A stretch of DNA of 64,000 nucleotides from JACKNG01 sp040220855. Lineage in GTDB: Bacteria; Pseudomonadota; Gammaproteobacteria; Ga0077536. How positions within the stretch are numbered: position 1 is the stretch's first letter; the number at the start of each line of letters is the position of its first letter. The stretch lies in contig JAVJVZ010000072.1 in assembly GCA_040220855.1 (NCBI GenBank), positions 35,674 to 99,673 on the forward strand, read 5' to 3'. The translations under genes and the position numbers were made by a program. Under the pieces are notes generated by a model. That model was not told the DNA's origin and searched no databases. It saw only the letters and a list, made by a program, of their open reading frames with translations. Below are positions 25,306 through 34,604 of this stretch, piece after piece.

Positions 25306-27150
25306 TTAGCTTACCGGCAGGCTGGCCAGTGGGGCGGCTGCCGCTTGCGTCGTGCGAGCATCCTGCTGGCGCTTCCACATCGCCGCGTAGAGGCCATCGC
25401 GCGCGATCAGCTCGCCGTGCCGGCCACGCTCGGCGATGCGGCCGCCATCGAGCACGATGATCTCGTCCGCCTCGACCACCGTGGACAGGCGATGCGCAAT
25501 GACGAGGGTGGTGTGCCCGCGCGAGATCTCGGCGAGCGCCTGCTGGATTTCGCGCTCGGTGTGGGTATCGAGCGCGGAGGTCGCCTCGTCGAAGACCAGG
25601 ATGCGCGGCCGTTTCAGAATGGTGCGCGCAATGGCGACGCGCTGCTTCTCGCCGCCGGAGAGCTTGAGCCCGCGCTCACCGACCATGGTCTGGTAGCCAT
25701 CCGGCAGGCCCATGACGAAATCGTGGATCTGGGCATGACGCGCGGCCTGCTCCACCTCGGCAGGACCCGCTTCCGGCCGGCCGTAGGCGATGTTGTAGTA
25801 CACCGTGTCGTTGAACAACACGGTGTCCTGGGGCACCACGCCGATGGCCGCGCGCAGGCTCGCCTGGGTCACCTCGCGCAGGTCCTGGCCGTCGATGCGC
25901 ACCGCGCCGGCGCTGACATCGTAGAAACGGAACAGCAGCCGCGCGATGGTCGACTTGCCGGCGCCGCTCGCGCCGACGATCGCGAGGCGCCGCCCGGCCG
26001 GCACGCGAAAGCTCACCTCGCGCAGGATCGGCCGGCGCTCGTCGTAGGCGAAATCGACCGCGTCGAACTCCACCTCGCCCGCGCCCGGGGCGAGTGGCGC
26101 AGCGGCGGGCGCATCGGCAATCTCGGTGTTGACGTCGAGCAGGTGGAACATCGCCTCCATGTCGGTGAGCGACTGCTTGATTTCGCGGTACACGAAGCCA
26201 AGGAAATTGAGCGGCATGTAGAGCTGGATGAGGTAGGTGTTGACGAGCACGAAGTCGCCCACCGACATGGCGCCGCTGATGACGCCCTGCCCGGCCATCG
26301 CCATGATGAGCGTGAGCCCGACGCCGATGATCGCGGCCTGGCCGATGTTGAGCAGTGCAAGCGACATCTTGCTCGTCACCGCCGCCTGCTCGTAGCGCGC
26401 GAGCGCCTCGTCGAAGCGCTTCGCCTCCCAGTCCTCGTTACCGAAGTACTTGACCGTCTCGTAGTTCAGCAGGCTGTCGATGGCACGCGTATTGGCCTGC
26501 TGGTCGGTCTCGTTCATGCGCCGGCGGTACTTCAGGCGCCACTCCGTGACCAGCAGGGTGTAGACGATGTACGTCGCAATGGTCAGGAAAGTCACAAGGG
26601 CATAGCGGTAGTCGAACAACGTCCACAGGATGCCGCACACGAGCGCGATCTCCAGCAGCGTCGGGATGATATTGAAGAGCATGAAGGTGAGCAGGAAATC
26701 GATGCCCTTGGTGCCACGTTCGATGGCGCGCGAGAGGCCTCCGGTCTGGCGATCGAGGTGGAAGCGCAGCGCGAGCCGGTGCAGGTGGCGGAAAGTCTGC
26801 AGGGCGACGTCGCGGATGGCGCCCTGGGCGACGCGCGCGAACACCCAGTCGCGCAGTTCGGCGAAGGCAATCTGCATGACGCGCAGGCCGCCATAGGCGA
26901 GCAGCAGTGCGAGCGGCAGCACCGCCGGCAGCGCATCCGGATCGGAGAAGAGATCCACCATCTCCTTGTACAGGATGGGCACGTAGACGGTGGCCAGCTT
27001 GGCCGCGGTGAGAAAGCCCATCGCCACCACCACGCGCACGCGGATGGCGCGGCGCCCGCGTGGCCACAGGTAGGGCAGCAGGGTGCGTAGCGCACCCCAT
27101 TCGAATCGGCCGTCGCGGCGGCGGCCGGCCTGCGTGCGCAGTTCGCGCAT
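25306..27150 (-). CDS. ABC exporter of the Atm1/ABCB7/HMT1 type
   Basis: A 614-residue fused permease-ATPase. It shows six hydrophobic segments in the first ~310 residues and a nucleotide-binding domain with GASGAGKST, VVPQDTVLFN, LSGGEKQRVAIART, ILVFDEATSALD and AHRLST. RGTKGIDFLLTFMLFNI and NYETVKYFGNE are typical of the Atm1 group, which exports glutathione-derived or iron-sulfur-related compounds and can relieve heavy-metal stress. The ATG at 27150 is the only sensible start. It diverges from a luciferase-like oxidoreductase over 130 bases. Confidence 0.93.
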   Translation of the reverse strand: MRELRTQAGRRRDGRFEWGALRTLLPYLWPRGRRAIRVRVVVAMGFLTAAKLATVYVPILYKEMVDLFSDPDALPAVLPLALLLAYGGLRVMQIAFAELRDWVFARVAQGAIRDVALQTFRHLHRLALRFHLDRQTGGLSRAIERGTKGIDFLLTFMLFNIIPTLLEIALVCGILWTLFDYRYALVTFLTIATYIVYTLLVTEWRLKYRRRMNETDQQANTRAIDSLLNYETVKYFGNEDWEAKRFDEALARYEQAAVTSKMSLALLNIGQAAIIGVGLTLIMAMAGQGVISGAMSVGDFVLVNTYLIQLYMPLNFLGFVYREIKQSLTDMEAMFHLLDVNTEIADAPAAAPLAPGAGEVEFDAVDFAYDERRPILREVSFRVPAGRRLAIVGASGAGKSTIARLLFRFYDVSAGAVRIDGQDLREVTQASLRAAIGVVPQDTVLFNDTVYYNIAYGRPEAGPAEVEQAARHAQIHDFVMGLPDGYQTMVGERGLKLSGGEKQRVAIARTILKRPRILVFDEATSALDTHTEREIQQALAEISRGHTTLVIAHRLSTVVEADEIIVLDGGRIAERGRHGELIARDGLYAAMWKRQQDARTTQAAAAPLASLPVS

Positions 27151-27280
27151 GAGTCACCTCGGAGACGGCAATGGGCCGGGTATTGTCGCGCGCCGGGCGT
27201 TGCCCGCGCGATCGCCCCTGTTGTACAACGGACGGACGCGCCCGCGGGTGCGTTTCCCCCGCCCGCACAGGAGGTCCCCC

Positions 27281-28126
27281 GTGAAAATCGGCATCATGCT
27301 CTACTCGACCGACTACGCCATGCGCCCGGACGAATTCGCCGTGGCCTGCGAGGAGCGCGGCTTCGAGTCGCTGTGGCTGCCCGAGCACACCCACATCCCG
27401 GCCAGCCGGCGCACGCCGTTCCCGGGCGGCGGCGAGCTGCCGAAGGACTACTGGCACATCCTCGACCCGTTCGTCGCCCTGACCGCCGCGGCCGCGGTGA
27501 CGAAGAACATCCGCCTCGCCACCGGCGTGTGCCTGGTCACCGAGCGCGACCCGATCGTGCTCGCCAAGGAGGTGGCGACGCTCGACCTGCTCTCCAACGG
27601 CCGTTTCCTGTTCGGCATCGGCGCCGGCTGGAATGCGGAGGAAATGGAGAACCACGGCACCGCCTTCGCGGCGCGCTGGAAGGTGCTCGAGGAACGCGTC
27701 GAAGCCATGCAGGCGTGCTGGACTCAGGACGATGCCGAGTACCACGGCAAGCACGTCGACTTCGACCCCATCTGGTCGTGGCCGAAACCGGTGCAGAAGC
27801 CGCACCCGCCGATCATCATGGGTGCCGCCTCGCCGTGGGGTCGTGAGCGCGTGGCGCGCTTCTGCAATGGCTGGGTTCCCCTGCCGGCCCAGATGCAGAA
27901 CATCGAACAGGACCTGGCCGATCTCAACGTGCGCCTCGAACGCCACGGCCGTAAGCCGGGCGACATCGAGATCTCGTTCTTCTGGGCGCCGGAGGACGCC
28001 GCCGAACTGCGCCGCTACCGCGACCTCGGCGTACATCGCGCAATCCTCGGCTGCCCGGCCGCGTCGCGCGACGACACGCTGGCCACGCTCGACCGCCATG
28101 CCGCGCTGATGGCCGCGGTCGGCTGA
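27281..28126 (+). CDS. Luciferase-like (LLM) flavin/F420-dependent oxidoreductase
   Basis: A 281-residue TIM-barrel oxidoreductase. The GTG start is chosen because AGGAGGT lies 5 bases upstream and the product begins MKIGIMLYSTDYAM. The blocks ESLWLPEHTHIP, LLSNGRFLFGIGAGWN and PIIMGAAS match the LLM F420-dependent subgroup. It may use F420 or FMN; F420 synthesis genes are not visible here. It probably oxidises or reduces a small organic substrate in the cytosol. A CmcJ/NvfI-like oxygenase follows 34 bases later, so the two may act on one pathway. Confidence 0.88.
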   Translation: MKIGIMLYSTDYAMRPDEFAVACEERGFESLWLPEHTHIPASRRTPFPGGGELPKDYWHILDPFVALTAAAAVTKNIRLATGVCLVTERDPIVLAKEVATLDLLSNGRFLFGIGAGWNAEEMENHGTAFAARWKVLEERVEAMQACWTQDDAEYHGKHVDFDPIWSWPKPVQKPHPPIIMGAASPWGRERVARFCNGWVPLPAQMQNIEQDLADLNVRLERHGRKPGDIEISFFWAPEDAAELRRYRDLGVHRAILGCPAASRDDTLATLDRHAALMAAVG

Positions 28127-28160
28127 GTGCCATCCACCTGGCACGAGGAGATCACGCATC

Positions 28161-28994
28161 ATGAACGCTCTGGCATCACGCACCCTCGACGGAGTCGCGG
28201 CACGCCTCAACTACCTCGCCGCCAGTGAGAACGACCCGGCTTACTATCTCTACGAGACGCGCCCCGGCTACACCCCGCCCCCCCCGGCGGTGGACAAGCA
28301 CACCGTCACGGTCCGCAACCTGCGCCCCGCGCTCGCCGACGCCAGCCTTGCCGCGAATGGCTTCGCCATCGTCCAGGACGACCTGCCCGCGCTCGACTTC
28401 CTCGATGACGACCAGGTTCGTGCCGCCTACTACCCGCGCTGCTGCGAGCTGGTGCGCCGGGCGACCGGCGCCGCGCGCGTGCTCGCCTTCGATCACAACG
28501 TGCGCGACGAGGCTCTCGCCCGTGCACCGGGCTCAGCCATCCGCGAACCCGTGCGTTTCGTGCACAACGATTACACCGAGCGCTCCGGGCCGCAGCGGGT
28601 ACGCGACCTGATGGGGCCCGACGCCGCGGCGACGCTCGCGGCGCGCTATGTCTTCATCAACGTGTGGCGGCCGTTGCGCGGACCGGTGGCCGACCAGCCG
28701 CTCGCGGTGTGCGACGCGACCAGCATGGCGCCGGCCGATTTCGTCGCCACCGATCTCCGCTACGCCGATCGCACCGGCGAGATCTACACCGTGCGGCACA
28801 ACCCGGCGCATCGCTGGTACTACCTCGATGCCATGCAGCCCGAAGAAGTACTGCTGCTCGAGTGCTTCGATGCCGCGGCGGGTGCGACGCGCTACACCGC
28901 GCACAGCGCCTTCCGCCACCCGGCGGCGCCGGCAGACGCCCTGCCCCGTCGCAGCATCGAAGTGCGCACGATCGCGAGCTTCGCGCCGGCCTGA
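28161..28994 (+). CDS. CmcJ/NvfI-family oxidoreductase
   Basis: A 277-residue protein of the CmcJ/NvfI (AsaB-like) group, related to Fe(II)/2-oxoglutarate oxygenases. The hallmark FVHNDYTERSGPQRV supplies the His-x-Asp pair, and a distal His in TAHSAFRHP could complete the facial triad. FINVWRPL and PLAVCDATSM are also characteristic. It likely hydroxylates or desaturates a hydrophobic metabolite. The ATG has GAGGAG 8 bases upstream. A run of eight C at 28278-28285 (Pro codons) could be prone to slippage or sequencing error. It follows the LLM gene and is probably cotranscribed. Confidence 0.85.
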   Translation: MNALASRTLDGVAARLNYLAASENDPAYYLYETRPGYTPPPPAVDKHTVTVRNLRPALADASLAANGFAIVQDDLPALDFLDDDQVRAAYYPRCCELVRRATGAARVLAFDHNVRDEALARAPGSAIREPVRFVHNDYTERSGPQRVRDLMGPDAAATLAARYVFINVWRPLRGPVADQPLAVCDATSMAPADFVATDLRYADRTGEIYTVRHNPAHRWYYLDAMQPEEVLLLECFDAAAGATRYTAHSAFRHPAAPADALPRRSIEVRTIASFAPA

Positions 28995-29027
28995 GCCACC
29001 CCCCGGCCGGCGCGTAACGGGACGGGC

Positions 29028-29678
29028 TCAGCCCGCCATCTTGAGGTTGGCCGCAGCGCCATGCAGGCTGGCGCCTGCACTCGGACGTGCATTCATGCGC
29101 GCGTACCAGGCCTGCAGGTTGGCCAGGTCGGCGTCGAGCGGCTGGCCGACGTCCTTGCAGAAGTCCATGCAGCAGAAGAGCACGATGTCGGCCAACGAGA
29201 ACTTCTCGCCAGCGACGTAATCGCGCGAACCGATGAGCCCGTCGAGCCACTCACGGCCGGCGCGCGCCTTCTTCTTCAGGCCGTCGGCGGCTTCCGGCAA
29301 CACCACCATGCGGTTACGGAAGATGTCGATGCCCTCGGCGTAGCGGAAGGCGTTGTACATGTGCTCGGTGATGTTGAGCTCGACGCGGCGCACCCACATG
29401 CGGGTGTTGGCGCGCTCGAGCGCATTGGTGCCGATGAGCGCCGGCAACGGCTGGGTTTCCTCGAGGTACTCGCAGATGGTCACCGTTTCCGCGATCACCG
29501 TGCCGTCATCGAGTTCCAGCGCCGGCATCTGGCCGCCGGGATTCTTGGCGAGGTAGGGCTCGGCGCGATTGTCGCCAGCCAGCAGGTCGAGATCCTCGGC
29601 GGGCAGTTCGATGCCCTTCTCGATGGCGAACATGCGCACGAGGCGTGGATTGGGTCCGAACGAATTCAGCAATTTCAT
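29028..29678 (-). CDS. Glutathione S-transferase
   Basis: A 216-residue GST with an N-terminal thioredoxin-like domain (MKLLNSFGPNPRLVRMF; NPGGQMPALELDDG; cis-Pro before AL; the glutathione-binding IAETVTICEYL) and an all-alpha C-terminal domain (WLDGLIGSRDYVAGEKFSLADI). It conjugates or reduces electrophiles with glutathione in the cytosol. The ATG at 29678 has AGGAG upstream; 27 extra in-frame codons before it look non-coding. A TATAAG box on the minus strand at 29759-29764 is a possible -10. It converges with the CmcJ-like gene. Confidence 0.93.
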   Translation of the reverse strand: MKLLNSFGPNPRLVRMFAIEKGIELPAEDLDLLAGDNRAEPYLAKNPGGQMPALELDDGTVIAETVTICEYLEETQPLPALIGTNALERANTRMWVRRVELNITEHMYNAFRYAEGIDIFRNRMVVLPEAADGLKKKARAGREWLDGLIGSRDYVAGEKFSLADIVLFCCMDFCKDVGQPLDADLANLQAWYARMNARPSAGASLHGAAANLKMAG

Positions 29679-30190
29679 GTGCTGCTCCTGGTCGAAGCGC
29701 CGCCGCGGACGAGACCGGATGCCGCGCCCGCGACGCAGCGCGCAGATACGAGGCCGCACTTATAGGTGGCCCTGCTGCGGTGGTCAATCGCGGCATGCGC
29801 GCGCCGTTGAACTCGTGGCGTGTCGCAGGCTCCAAGTCGCGAGTCACGGGCGCCCCGCGAGGAATGGTACGCGGCGTCGCTGCGGGCACCACGACTGTGG
29901 TGGAGACCCGCGGCCGGGATCAGCGTGAGGCTCGCTACCCGGCACGAGAGCGTTCGCTGGTCGCCCGCGATCGGGGGGCGCTTGCGAACCCTTGGCACGG
30001 TCGTCGTTCGCTGTGCCGGCAGCCTTTACTTTCCGGTTTTTGCAATGCAACATGCGCGCCCCCTGCAAGGCCTCCACGGTATCTGCGTCAATTTTTCAGG
30101 TCAAAGTTTAGAAGAACTGTTTTATTATCTGATTTTGCTGACTATTATTCCCGGAAAGCACGAGATAGGGTGCGCCTCCGGGTAATCGAG
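29679..30190. other. 512-bp intergenic region with an AT-rich island
   Basis: No gene is supported between the divergent GST and Cys-rich protein genes. The first ~350 bases are GC-rich and unstructured apart from the GST -10 candidate. Bases 30085-30155 form an AT-rich island (TTTTTC, GTTTTATTATCT, ACTATTATTC), very unlike the ~70% GC surroundings. It ends 36 bases before the next start codon. It most likely holds the promoter, and perhaps regulator sites, of the secreted protein gene. Confidence 0.6.
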
Positions 30191-30847
30191 ATGCTCTCCA
30201 TGCAACGCTTCATCCCGCTCCTCGCAGCACTGTTGCCGGTCGCCCCCGCGGCCGACCAGGTTATCGATGCCGCGCCGCCCGCGCCGCGCGCTGCCAGTTG
30301 CCCGCGCGTGTTGCCCGAAGAGCCGTTGGCGACAGAGTACGGTTCTGCCGGCATCATGAAGAATCTCGCCGAGACGGAGGATTCGATTCGCGCGGTGGCA
30401 TCGCGCCTGCTGCAGCAGGCGCTCGAGGTCGAGAGCCGCAAGCCCTCCGGCGAGTGCAACGAGGACTGTCCCGATGCCGGCGTCGCCGAAGTCATCTACC
30501 GCGTCGCACCGATGGCCTTCCTGCCGCGTGCGGACCAGAACGACGTGTGCCTGCGGTTCGAGGAAGAGACCACCACCCGGCCGATGCGCTTCAATCCCGC
30601 CGTGTTCGCCGGCTTCGATGCCCTCAATGCGTGGATAGCCGATTTTTCCCAGGGTAAAGGTGCCGACGGCAAAGCGCTCTACGAGCGTTGCTCCTCCAAT
30701 TGCAGCCCGCGCTACACCTTCGTGATCGGCGCTGTCGACGGTGGGTATGAAGTCGAGGCCGCGGTGCTGTGCGGGCTCGCGCGAGACAAGTCCAGCGACC
30801 AGTACCTGATTTCGACCGCATTACGGCGCTCCTGCGCCGTCAACTGA
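30191..30847 (+). CDS. Secreted cysteine-rich protein of unknown function
   Basis: A 218-residue protein (215 if the in-frame ATG at 30200 is used). A signal-peptide-like start, MQRFIPLLAALLPVAPAAD, is followed by a mature part with eight cysteines (SCP, GEC, EDCPD, DVC, ERC, SNC, LCG, RSC), an even number suited to four disulfide bonds in the periplasm or outside the cell. I recognise no domain. Acidic and alanine-rich stretches resemble neither cytochromes nor Sel1 repeats. The last 79 bases are also open in the next gene's frame, but the neighbour probably starts downstream at 30865. The AT-rich upstream island implies specific control. Confidence 0.65.
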   Translation: MLSMQRFIPLLAALLPVAPAADQVIDAAPPAPRAASCPRVLPEEPLATEYGSAGIMKNLAETEDSIRAVASRLLQQALEVESRKPSGECNEDCPDAGVAEVIYRVAPMAFLPRADQNDVCLRFEEETTTRPMRFNPAVFAGFDALNAWIADFSQGKGADGKALYERCSSNCSPRYTFVIGAVDGGYEVEAAVLCGLARDKSSDQYLISTALRRSCAVN

Positions 30848-30864
30848 CGCGCACACCGGCACCC

Positions 30865-31767
30865 GTGGAACAAACTGCCCCGCCGGCCGGCGCCGCACCG
30901 GCGCCCGCCAGCACCCCGTTCGTCGACGGGGTGCGCGCACTCGCCTGGCCGGCCTTGCTGACGAGTTCTGGTGCCATCCTCGCCTGCGGTTTCGCGTTCG
31001 GGCGCGAAACGCTCTATTTCAACCTGTCCTATGCCTGGATCGTCTGCTGGCTGCTGCTCGGTGAACGCCACCTGGGCTACCGTGCACGGTGGCGCGAGTC
31101 GGACGGCCAGCTCCGCGCGGATCTCGGCCACACGGTGTTGAACAAGGGACTGGTCCAGCTGTTCATCGTGAGCCTGCTCGCCGCCGGCGTCATCGATCGC
31201 AGCCCGGCAGGTGCGCTCGCCGCATGGCCGCTGTGGGCGCAAGTCGTGTTCGGCCTGATCGCCTCGGAGTTCGGACTCTACTGGGCACACCGCCTCGCCC
31301 ACGAGTGGCCCTGGCTGTGGCGGTTCCATGCCGTGCACCACAGCGTCGAGCGGCTGTGGCTGGTCAATACCGGCCGTTTCCACTTCGTCGATTCCTTCGC
31401 CAGCGTGTTTGCCAGCCTGCCCTTCCTGTTCCTGAGCGGCATCGGCATGGACGCGATCGTGTGGGTCAGCGCGATTACGGCTTACATCGGCATCCTCACC
31501 CACTGCAACGTGGACATGCATTGCGGTCCGCTCAGCCGCGTGTTCAATACCCCCGAGCTGCACCGCTGGCACCACAGCATCGATGCCGCCATCGGTAACA
31601 GCAATTACGGCGAAAACCTCATGCTGTGGGACCAGTTGTTCGGTACCTACTACCGTCGTGCCGGTGCGCACGTCGGCCCCATCGGCATCGCCGAATCGAT
31701 GCCCGTCGGTTTCCTCGCGCAGATTGTCCAGCCGTTCCGCCGGCGCGTCGCCGCGGCGCGCGCGTGA
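30865..31767 (+). CDS. Sterol desaturase / fatty acid hydroxylase superfamily protein
   Basis: About 300 residues from the GTG at 30865, 17 bases after the previous stop; a GTG at 30769 inside the previous gene is an alternative. It is an integral membrane non-haem diiron enzyme with the three histidine clusters of the superfamily: HRLAHE, FHAVHHS and LHRWHHS, with an added THCNVDMH. Several hydrophobic helices surround them. It should hydroxylate or desaturate a lipid or sterol at the membrane. Substrate is not predictable. It converges on a ferritin-like gene with 17 bases between stops. Confidence 0.88.
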   Translation: MEQTAPPAGAAPAPASTPFVDGVRALAWPALLTSSGAILACGFAFGRETLYFNLSYAWIVCWLLLGERHLGYRARWRESDGQLRADLGHTVLNKGLVQLFIVSLLAAGVIDRSPAGALAAWPLWAQVVFGLIASEFGLYWAHRLAHEWPWLWRFHAVHHSVERLWLVNTGRFHFVDSFASVFASLPFLFLSGIGMDAIVWVSAITAYIGILTHCNVDMHCGPLSRVFNTPELHRWHHSIDAAIGNSNYGENLMLWDQLFGTYYRRAGAHVGPIGIAESMPVGFLAQIVQPFRRRVAAARA

Positions 31768-31784
31768 GGCGCGCCCTGGTTCCC

Positions 31785-32603
31785 TCAGGCGGCGGCGCAG
31801 GCGCGGCGGCGCAGCCACCACCAGCCGAGCGCAGCGGCCCACCGTGCCACCCGCGATCCGGGACTGGCGCCGACGGCGAGCGCTACCATGTGCACCGCCG
31901 TGCGCACGTGGCGCTCGCCGTAGAGCCGCGTCACGATGGCCTGGTAGCGACCGGCGCAGGCGGCCCGATCGTATGCCGGCGCGGCGTCGGCACCAGCATG
32001 GTTGGCGCTGTACCAGGCGCGTCCGAGTTCGTCGTCGCCAGTCTCGGCCACGCGTCCGAGCGCGACACGCAGGCGGGCCAGCAGGCGCGGCCTGGGATAG
32101 CGAGCGTAATGGCGGCGGAACAGCTGGTAGTGCTGCGCTTCGTCCTGCGCGATGTGATGACAGATTTGACGCAGCACCGGTTCACGCGTGTGATCGCGCA
32201 GCGCCGAGTAATACGAGCAGGTGCCCGATTCGACCACGCAGCGCGCGAGGAGCTCGCCGGCGCGCGAACCGCGCACCGAGTCGCTCACATCCAGCGGCAG
32301 GGAGTAGGTCGCGCGGAACAGCGCGAGGCTCGCGGCGAAATCGAAGCCGGGGTCGACCAGCTCGGCCCAACGTCCGAGCGCGGCGCCGTGCTGGGCCTCC
32401 TCCACGCCCCAGTGCGTGGCGGCGGCACGGAAATCGTCGTCGTCCGGAAACACGTTGTGCAGGTACTCGACGTAGTCGGCGCTGTTGGCCTCGACCAGCG
32501 CCGCGGTCTTCACCGCTGCGAGCAGGTCGGGCTCGACCAGCGCGGGCTCGAGGCGCGAGAAATCGATGTCGTCGAGCGTCCAGCGCAGGGGCGTCTCGCT
32601 CAT
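31785..32603 (-). CDS. Ferritin-like / acyl-ACP-desaturase-like diiron protein
   Basis: A 272-residue alpha-helical protein with two ExxH-type motifs (WGVEEAQHG and AQDEAQHYQL) plus Glu residues in VEANSADY and VVESGTCSYY. Together these can form a carboxylate-bridged diiron site of the ferritin/acyl-ACP desaturase type. The C-terminus has Arg/Trp-rich helices. Activity could be oxidation of a lipid or simply iron binding. It lies opposite a membrane hydroxylase, which hints at shared lipid metabolism but shows no operon link. A TACAAT box (minus strand, 32713-32718) lies about 110 bases upstream. Confidence 0.72.
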   Translation of the reverse strand: MSETPLRWTLDDIDFSRLEPALVEPDLLAAVKTAALVEANSADYVEYLHNVFPDDDDFRAAATHWGVEEAQHGAALGRWAELVDPGFDFAASLALFRATYSLPLDVSDSVRGSRAGELLARCVVESGTCSYYSALRDHTREPVLRQICHHIAQDEAQHYQLFRRHYARYPRPRLLARLRVALGRVAETGDDELGRAWYSANHAGADAAPAYDRAACAGRYQAIVTRLYGERHVRTAVHMVALAVGASPGSRVARWAAALGWWWLRRRACAAA

Positions 32604-32765
32604 GCCAGGCGGGTACTCCGGGTAGGCGGTCGCGACGCCGAGCGCGCGCGACCGGTGAAAATGCGGCGGCCCGAGCGTATGCTGCCGCCGACGGCCGCCG
32701 GCGCAGGGCGCCATTGTAGCAATGCCCGCGCCCGGCGCCGGCCGCCAGCGAGCTGATCAACCGAG

Positions 32766-34604
32766 ATGTCCGAGAATCCTGCCCTTTACGCCTCGCGCGA
32801 AGCGTTCACCGTCGCCCCGCACCTGCCGCGACTGCCGGCACCGCTCGCCCGCCTGACCGCGGCCGCAGTCGACCGCGCACTCGGCCTTGCCGAGCTGAAC
32901 CGGCGCTACGCGCGCATCCCGCACGGGCTCGATGCGCATGCCTTCGCACGTGCCGCGCTCGACGTCGTCGGCGTCGACGTGAGTATGGATGCCGCCTCGT
33001 TCGCGCGCATCCCCGCGCAGGGCGCATGCATCGTGGTCGCCAACCATCCGCACGGCGCGCTCGATGGTATCGGCATGATCGAGTTGCTGCTGCGACGTCG
33101 GCCCGACGTGCGTGTGATGGCCAATCACCTGCTCAAGCGCTTCGCCGAACTCGCGCCGCTGTTCATCGCCGTCGACCCGTTCGGCGGCAACGGCGCTACG
33201 CGCTTCAACTTGCGTGCCGTGCGCGAAGCGCTGGCGTGGCTGCGCCAGGGCGGCCTGTTGATGATGTTCCCCGGCGGCGAGGTGTCGAGCTTCGATCCCG
33301 CTACGCGTCGCGTCGTCGACCCGGAGTGGGACGCCGGTATCGGTTGGCTGGTGGAAAAGAGTGGCGCGCCGGTGGTACCGGCCTTCATCGGCGGGCGCAA
33401 CAGCCTCGCCTTCCAGGCCCTCGGCCTGCTCCACCCGGTCGCGCGCACGGCCCTGCTCGTGCGCGAAATGCTCAATCACGACGGCACCTTGATCGAGGTC
33501 GAGTGCGGACGCGCGATCGACGCCGACACCCTCGCCCTGCTCGGCGACCGCGCCGCCGTTGCCCCCTACCTCAAGGCGACCACTTACCTGCTGCGCGCTC
33601 GCAAGGATTACCGCAAGCCGGTGCGGCTGGGGCAGATCGCGCCGACCGCGAGTACCCTGGCGGCCATTCCTCCGCCGGTCGACCCGTCCCTGATGGCGAC
33701 CGAGGTCGCCGCGCTCCCCGGGGAACAACGTCTCGTCGAGTCCGGCGATCTCGAGGTGTGGTATGCACGCGCCGCGCAGATCCCCTGGCTGCTGCAGGAG
33801 ATCGGTCGGCTGCGCGAGTTGACCTTTCGCCAGGTCGGCGAGGGCACCGGCAAGAGCGTCGACCTCGACCTCTTCGACACCTACTACCTGCAGCTGTTCG
33901 TGTGGGACCGTGCACGCCGCTGTGTCATCGGCGGCTACCGGTTGGGCGAGGCCGGACGCATCCTCAATCACTACGGCAGCCGCGGGCTGTACCTGCGCAG
34001 CCTGTTCAAGCTCGCGCCGCAGCTCGAGGACGAGATGCGCCATGCGCTCGAGGTCGGGCGTTCCTTCGTGCGGCCCGAACACCAGCGCAACTATTCCTCG
34101 CTGCTGCTGCTGTGGAAGGGCATCGCCGGGTACGTCGCGCGCTACCCCCAGTACCCGGTGCTGTTCGGCCCGGTCAGCATCAGCAACGATTATCACCCGG
34201 TATCGCAGCGGCTCATCGTGCGCTTCCTGCAGCGCAACTCGATGGAGCTCGAACGCGCCAGCCTGGTCAAGCCACGGCGACCCTTCCGCGCCGGCCCCCG
34301 GCGCGACGAACGCCGCGCGGATCTCGACGTCAGCGACATGCGCATCATCGCGAACCTGCTCAGTACCGTGGAGGACGACGACGTCGGCGTACCCGTGCTG
34401 CTGCGCCAGTATCTCAAGCTGAACGGCCGCATTCTCGGCTTCAACGTCGACCCGGATTTCAACCATTCCATCGACTGCCTGCTGTGGGTCGATCTGCGGC
34501 GCACCGATCCGCAGCTGCTCGTGAAGTACATGGGCCGCGACGGACTGGCGAGCTTCCTCGCGTACCACGGTCTCGCCCGGCCCGACCAGGCAACCGCCTC
34601 CTGA
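32766..34604 (+). CDS. Bifunctional acyltransferase, OlsF-like (PlsC domain + GNAT/hemolysin-like domain)
   Basis: A 612-residue protein. Residues ~30-300 form a PlsC/LPLAT domain with the HX4D site in VANHPHGALDG, FPGGEVSS and the PVVPAFIGGRN block. Residues ~320-600 form a GNAT-type N-acyltransferase domain related to ornithine acyltransferase OlsB (LRELTFRQVGEGTGKSVDLD; DTYYLQLFVWD; GGYRLG; SFVRPEHQRNY). This order matches OlsF, which makes ornithine lipids by N-acylation then O-acylation. The product is likely an aminolipid of the membranes. The ATG follows CCGAG. The frame continues after the TGA into a possible membrane ORF. Confidence 0.87.
   Translation: MSENPALYASREAFTVAPHLPRLPAPLARLTAAAVDRALGLAELNRRYARIPHGLDAHAFARAALDVVGVDVSMDAASFARIPAQGACIVVANHPHGALDGIGMIELLLRRRPDVRVMANHLLKRFAELAPLFIAVDPFGGNGATRFNLRAVREALAWLRQGGLLMMFPGGEVSSFDPATRRVVDPEWDAGIGWLVEKSGAPVVPAFIGGRNSLAFQALGLLHPVARTALLVREMLNHDGTLIEVECGRAIDADTLALLGDRAAVAPYLKATTYLLRARKDYRKPVRLGQIAPTASTLAAIPPPVDPSLMATEVAALPGEQRLVESGDLEVWYARAAQIPWLLQEIGRLRELTFRQVGEGTGKSVDLDLFDTYYLQLFVWDRARRCVIGGYRLGEAGRILNHYGSRGLYLRSLFKLAPQLEDEMRHALEVGRSFVRPEHQRNYSSLLLLWKGIAGYVARYPQYPVLFGPVSISNDYHPVSQRLIVRFLQRNSMELERASLVKPRRPFRAGPRRDERRADLDVSDMRIIANLLSTVEDDDVGVPVLLRQYLKLNGRILGFNVDPDFNHSIDCLLWVDLRRTDPQLLVKYMGRDGLASFLAYHGLARPDQATAS

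Noticed and set aside
28278..28285. Run of eight C in the CmcJ-like gene as a frameshift switch
   Set aside because: The frame is intact across it (Pro codons) and the family motifs after it are in frame.
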